From Lachnospiraceae bacterium (GTDB taxonomy: Bacteria > Bacillota > Clostridia > Lachnospirales > Lachnospiraceae): 64,000 bases of DNA. The translations under genes and the position numbers were made by a program. The DNA is taken from the NCBI GenBank assembly GCA_902363835.1, contig CABJBM010000017.1, positions 89,108 to 153,107 on the forward strand, in the 5' to 3' direction. Shown one piece after another: positions 60,513 through 64,000 of this stretch (positions within the stretch are counted from its first letter, which is position 1; every line of letters starts with the position of its first letter). A model generated the notes under the pieces. It ran no database searches. It saw only the letters and a list, made by a program, of their open reading frames with translations, and had not been told where the DNA came from.

Positions 60513-60648
60513 AGGGAGCTCGTAGGCGGGCTGAGAGGAAGTAATCAACTTCGACCTTTATAACCTGATTTGGGTAATGCCAACGTAGGGATTCATATGG
60601 GATGATTGCATATTTCCGAGCCTATACCTGTTGGTATGGGCTCTTTTT
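60513..60648 (+). ncRNA. TPP riboswitch with intrinsic terminator
   Basis: THI element: GGGCTGAGAGG at 60528-60538 and ACCTGATTTGGGTAATGCC with ...AACGTAGGGA ending near 60591, the thiamine-pyrophosphate-binding core. Downstream stem GAGCCTATACC / GGTATGGGCTC (60618-60643) and TTTTT form a terminator, so high TPP would stop transcription before thiC. Confidence 0.95.
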
Positions 60649-60649
60649 G

Positions 60650-60848
60650 CGTGAGTTATTCACAGAACATATATCCTTGTATGTTCATTAGGCGAATGCC
60701 GCAACAACTAAAAAACCCTTACAATCCCTCCGTTCGCGAGACGAAACACCCTTTGCGGGTTTCCCTCGCTGCTGCGGTGGCTGCCACATGGACGCACAGG
60801 CATGTTTGTCCGGTTCGCCATCCGCGTAAATCAAAAGGAGGAACAAAG
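60650..60848 (+). other. Long unexplained leader between riboswitch terminator and thiC
   Basis: About 200 bases with no gene. Contains GGCGAA (near 60691) and TTCGCC (near 60814) as distant complementary ends and a C-rich middle. The thiC ribosome binding site AGGAGG is at its end. A repeat or insertion remnant is possible. Confidence 0.35.
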
Positions 60849-62156
60849 ATGAATTACACCACACAAATGGATGCCGCAAGAAAAGGCATTCTGACAAAGG
60901 AACTGATGACAGTGGCCGAACAGGAACAATGGGAGCCGGAAAAACTCCGGGAACTGGTGGCTGAGGGAAAAGTCGCCATACCGGCCAATAAGAACCACTC
61001 CTGTTTAAAGCCAAGCGGGATCGGCTCCATGCTTAAGACAAAGATCAATGTGAATCTGGGGACATCCAGGGATTTGAATGACCTGGAAATGGAGCTTGAA
61101 AAAGTAAAGGACGCAGTTCTCATGGGTGCGGAGTCCATTATGGATCTAAGCTCCTTTGGCGACACCAGGAAATTCCGCAGGAAGTTAACGGCCGAATGTC
61201 CGGCTATCATTGGTACGGTTCCCATCTATGATGCTGTGGTTTATTATCACAAACCCCTTCGTGAAATCACTGCGGAGGAATGGATACAAATCGTGGAAAT
61301 GCATGCAAAAGACGGAGTGGACTTCATGACCATTCACGTGGGCATCAACAGACAGACCGCCAAAAGGTTTAAGGAAGCAAAACGGCTGACCAACATTGTT
61401 TCAAGAGGAGGGTCCATTATCTTTGCCTGGATGGAGATGACCGGAGAGGAAAATCCCTTTTATGAGCATTACGACCGCATTCTGGAAATCTGCCAGAAGT
61501 ATGACGTGACCCTAAGCCTTGGTGATGCCTGCCGGCCGGGATGCATTGAGGATGCGTCCGATATTTCCCAGGTGGAGGAGCTGGTGACCCTTGGGGAGCT
61601 GACAAAAAGGGCCTGGGAAAAGAATGTACAGATAATTGTGGAAGGACCCGGCCACATGCCCCTGGATCAGATTGCAGCCAATATGAAAATCCAGCAGACA
61701 GTCTGCAAGGGAGCACCATTTTATGTTCTGGGGCCTCTTGTCACAGATATTGCACCTGGATATGACCACATCACAGCTGCTATCGGAGGAGCTGTGGCAG
61801 CTGCTGCCGGGGCTGCGTTTCTCTGTTATGTGACTCCTGCGGAGCATTTAAAGCTGCCGGATGAGGCGGACGTAAAGGAAGGCATTATTGCTGCCCGGAT
61901 TGCAGCCCATGCTGCTGATATTGCAAAAGGCATTAAGGGCGCCAGGGAATGGGATCATCAAATGAGCGACGCCAGAAAACGGCTGGATTGGGAAGCAATG
62001 TTCCAGCTTGCCGTTGACCCGGAAAAGGCCAGGCGCTACCGGGCCATGTCAAAGCCGGAAAAAGAGGATACCTGCTCCATGTGCGGCAATTTCTGTGCCA
62101 TGAAAAATATGAACCGGATTTTAGATGGAGAGATCGTTAATATTTTTGATGAATGA
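60849..62156 (+). CDS. thiC: Phosphomethylpyrimidine synthase
   Basis: 435 residues from the ATG at 60849 (AAAAGGAGGAACAAAG); the upstream open frame runs through the riboswitch and is not used. Radical SAM enzyme converting AIR to HMP-phosphate for thiamine. [43 protein letters not shown] and [14 protein letters not shown] are ThiC signatures. The C-terminal cluster site reads CSMCGNFC (CX2CX3C), one residue shorter than the usual CX2CX4C. Regulated by the TPP riboswitch. Confidence 0.95.
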   Translation: MNYTTQMDAARKGILTKELMTVAEQEQWEPEKLRELVAEGKVAIPANKNHSCLKPSGIGSMLKTKINVNLGTSRDLNDLEMELEKVKDAVLMGAESIMDLSSFGDTRKFRRKLTAECPAIIGTVPIYDAVVYYHKPLREITAEEWIQIVEMHAKDGVDFMTIHVGINRQTAKRFKEAKRLTNIVSRGGSIIFAWMEMTGEENPFYEHYDRILEICQKYDVTLSLGDACRPGCIEDASDISQVEELVTLGELTKRAWEKNVQIIVEGPGHMPLDQIAANMKIQQTVCKGAPFYVLGPLVTDIAPGYDHITAAIGGAVAAAAGAAFLCYVTPAEHLKLPDEADVKEGIIAARIAAHAADIAKGIKGAREWDHQMSDARKRLDWEAMFQLAVDPEKARRYRAMSKPEKEDTCSMCGNFCAMKNMNRILDGEIVNIFDE

Positions 62157-62314
62157 TATGCCACAGAAATCTAAAATACATAAACAGTTCAGCTAATAAA
62201 TGTCAATAGTGAATTGAAAAACATTTGATATATAAAATGAAACAAAATAGGGCAGCTTTAATAGACCCTTTGATATTTCATCAAATGGCTGGCTCAAAGG
62301 AGGTATGCATTACA

Positions 62315-63631
62315 TTAAGCAGCGATGTCGCATCTCGCTTTTAAGTAATTCTTTTGATGTTCTTTTGGTGTAATGATTTGAAATTCTTTTTCATCACGAA
62401 GAATGGCATATACAATGTTACAGACTTTATGCATGACAGCACCTAGTGATACCATCTTAGGTTTTGACTCACATTTTTTTAGGTAATAATCACGGAGCAC
62501 AGGATTTTTAGCAGAACCATTTCTGTTCTTGCTTATACTAATTAAAGCCATCGTGTGAAGTACTCGTCTGGCAATGCGGGAACCGCGTTTTGACATATTG
62601 ATTTTGCTTCCCTTAAACTTACCAGACTGCTTTACTGCAGGATCCAGTCCAAAGTAAGCAAACAGTTGCTTTGGAGAATGGAACGCCGAGAAGTCGCCAA
62701 TCTCACACATAAGAGATACAGCGGACAGAAATCCGGCTCCTTTGTAAGACTCAATAAGGTGTATCTGTTGTACAAATTTAGAACCTTCGTTGGCATCAAC
62801 CAGTTCATGCATGTTTTCTAGTATAGAGGTAATTTCTTCATCATACTGGCGAATAAAACGTATGTAAATCTGGATACGCTTGAAATTACTGCTGACGGAA
62901 TGACCAAAAGTCTTAGAGTCATTTGCAGCCAGAATAATGGCATTATACTTGTTATTAGCATATGTAGCTCCAAATCTCGCAGTAGAGCGTATGGAATTAA
63001 TAATTTCCTGCCTTTCTGCTGAAAGGAAAGCATCTGGTGATGTGTAGTTTTCCAATAAAGTAAGAGATGTATTGGTAGTCACTTTTGAAAAGATATTCAA
63101 GTACTGTGGAAAAACCATACGAAGTTCACCTTGTAGTTTATTTATATAGGCCGAACGATTGTCCATCAGATCATAATACTCTCTGGAAAGATTTCTTAAA
63201 TTGAGAGCAAGTTCAGATGGCATAAGAGAAACCTTTAAATCAGGCTTCAAACCAATCAAAGCAGCCTTTTTTGAATCGAAACGATCATTATGCACTTTTC
63301 TTATATTGATATTTGTGCTACTCTTAGAGATGATAGGATTGATAACTGAGCAATTAAAACCCTTATCACGAAGATAGCAGAAGAGTGGGTAATGATAAAT
63401 TCCCGTGGATTCCAGAAAGATGCGACTTTCTAAGGAATACAACTCTTCTGCTTCTTTTATTTTAGAAACAGCGAGTTCCAGGGATTCAATGCTAGAGTGT
63501 AGGATTTTAAGTGGCTTTCCTAAAAAGGTCTGGTTTGGAAGTGCGATAGACATCCATGTGAAGTCCGCACCAACATCCATACCGACAGAGATGAATAATT
63601 CATCTAAGTTAAATATAACTTTGTTAGACAT
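62315..63631 (-). mobile_element. IS110-family transposase (DEDD recombinase)
   Basis: 438 residues starting MSNKVIFNLDELFISVGMDV at 63631 (AAAGGAGC upstream); a longer frame to 63721 lacks a site. N-terminal DEDD RuvC-like domain: VGMDVG, LESTGIYHYP, KVHNDRFDSKKAA; C-terminal transposase 20 domain: YKGAGFLSAVSLMCEIGDFS, YFGLDPAVKQSGKFKG, SKRGSRIARRVLHTMA with the catalytic Ser. Complete and without frameshift, so probably active. IS110 elements lack long terminal inverted repeats. Base use is more AT-rich than its neighbours. Confidence 0.92.
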
Positions 63632-64000
63632 GAGCATAAGCTCCTTTCTGATAGGAATCCATTTCCAAAGCAATGAGTACACAACCTTGCGAATTATACG
63701 GGTATAGCCTGCGGCTCCCAACCAGCTAAATCATAAAACCTCATTGAATGGACTAATTGACTAATTCGTAGGTATGAGCCAGTAGGGACTGGCTTCCCAA
63801 GGAGGAACGCATTCTTTATCCTATCCAATGGATTAATATACCTTATGATAAGCCTGGTGTCTATCAGGGAACCGTCAGACATGGTAATTAAGAAATAGTA
63901 ACTTCTGATTTAAGGATGAAGTCCTTATTCAGTTACAGAATAAAAAGATATTAGTAAGATATAAGCCTTATTGGCTATATCATTATTATACAAGGAGGAA
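63632..64000 (-). other. Non-coding flank of the IS110 element, possible bridge RNA region
   Basis: 370 bases upstream of the transposase without a gene. Holds a hairpin AGCCAGT-CCCT-ACTGGCT near 63776-63793 and, at 63958-63981, a GATATAAGCC/GGCTATATC palindrome; a plus-strand AAGGAGG at the very end may belong to a gene beyond the window. In IS110-group elements this end encodes the guide (bridge) RNA. The element boundary is not visible. Confidence 0.45.

Noticed and set aside
60606..60848. N-terminal extension of thiC through the leader
   Set aside because: The frame runs through the riboswitch terminator; the ATG at 60849 has a consensus ribosome binding site and starts at the conserved ThiC N-terminus.
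1..64000. CRISPR arrays, tRNA and rRNA genes, prophage
   Set aside because: I looked for regularly spaced repeats, tRNA cloverleaf arms with TTCGA and phage structural genes and saw none; a covariance search could not be run.

Overview
The window looks like a chromosomal segment of an anaerobic, spore-forming, low-to-mid GC Firmicute, most likely a Lachnospiraceae clostridium of the Lacrimispora / Clostridium sphenoides type. The evidence is spoIIM next to xerD and a nudF-like gene, hemZ, the relA-MBL-hemZ-hisS-aspS order, a tryptophan T-box, a TPP riboswitch, strong AGGAGG-type ribosome binding sites and many clostridial protein variants. The species is inferred; no rRNA or tRNA gene was seen. 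Almost everything before 53.3 kb is on the minus strand; the trp and thiC genes after it are on the plus strand.

Layout. 0-2 kb: two tandem TPR-containing family 2 glycosyltransferases, one cut by the window edge. 2-7.5 kb: an accessory string of small genes (TIGR04076-like, ABM-like, a broken AraC regulator, three GNATs, a phosphoesterase, DinB, a CDP-alcohol phosphatidyltransferase). 7.5-18.5 kb: a secreted 5'-nucleotidase with an internal LysM, then aspS, hisS, hemZ, an MBL hydrolase, relA and adenosine deaminase. 18.7-30 kb: a ten-gene operon for recovery of cell-wall amino sugars (ABC importer, two sugar kinases, GH4, GlmA-like acetyltransferase, PIG-L deacetylase, NamZ, NagZ) with a consensus promoter and a terminator. 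30-37.8 kb: a 1,918-residue surface PHP protein and a YibE/F membrane protein, bounded by two near-identical terminators. 37.8-45 kb: AEC transporter and oxidoreductase behind a structured leader, then apt, xerD, spoIIM, nudF and proC. 44.3-49.1 kb: a DUF1537 kinase / PdxA2 / GntP / DeoR set for a four-carbon acid sugar such as D-threonate.

49.2-53.4 kb holds the most unusual locus: a four-gene operon of a small TIR protein, a 545-residue helical protein, an SPFH-like protein and a membrane SH3 protein. The TIR protein and the helical protein both carry an almost identical 16-residue N-terminal motif (NNxIxNSGxINGxxxQ) in otherwise disordered sequence. It resembles the amyloid signalling motifs that link bacterial NLR receptors to TIR and other effectors, but no NLR is present, so this may be a different type of amyloid-linked defence or cell-death module.

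53.5-60.5 kb: a complete trpEGDCFBA operon under a TTGACA-17-TATACT promoter and a tRNA-Trp T-box. 60.5-62.2 kb: thiC under a TPP riboswitch and terminator. 62.3-64 kb: an IS110-family element whose long non-coding end may encode a bridge RNA. All functions are read from sequence motifs and gene context; no database search was possible.
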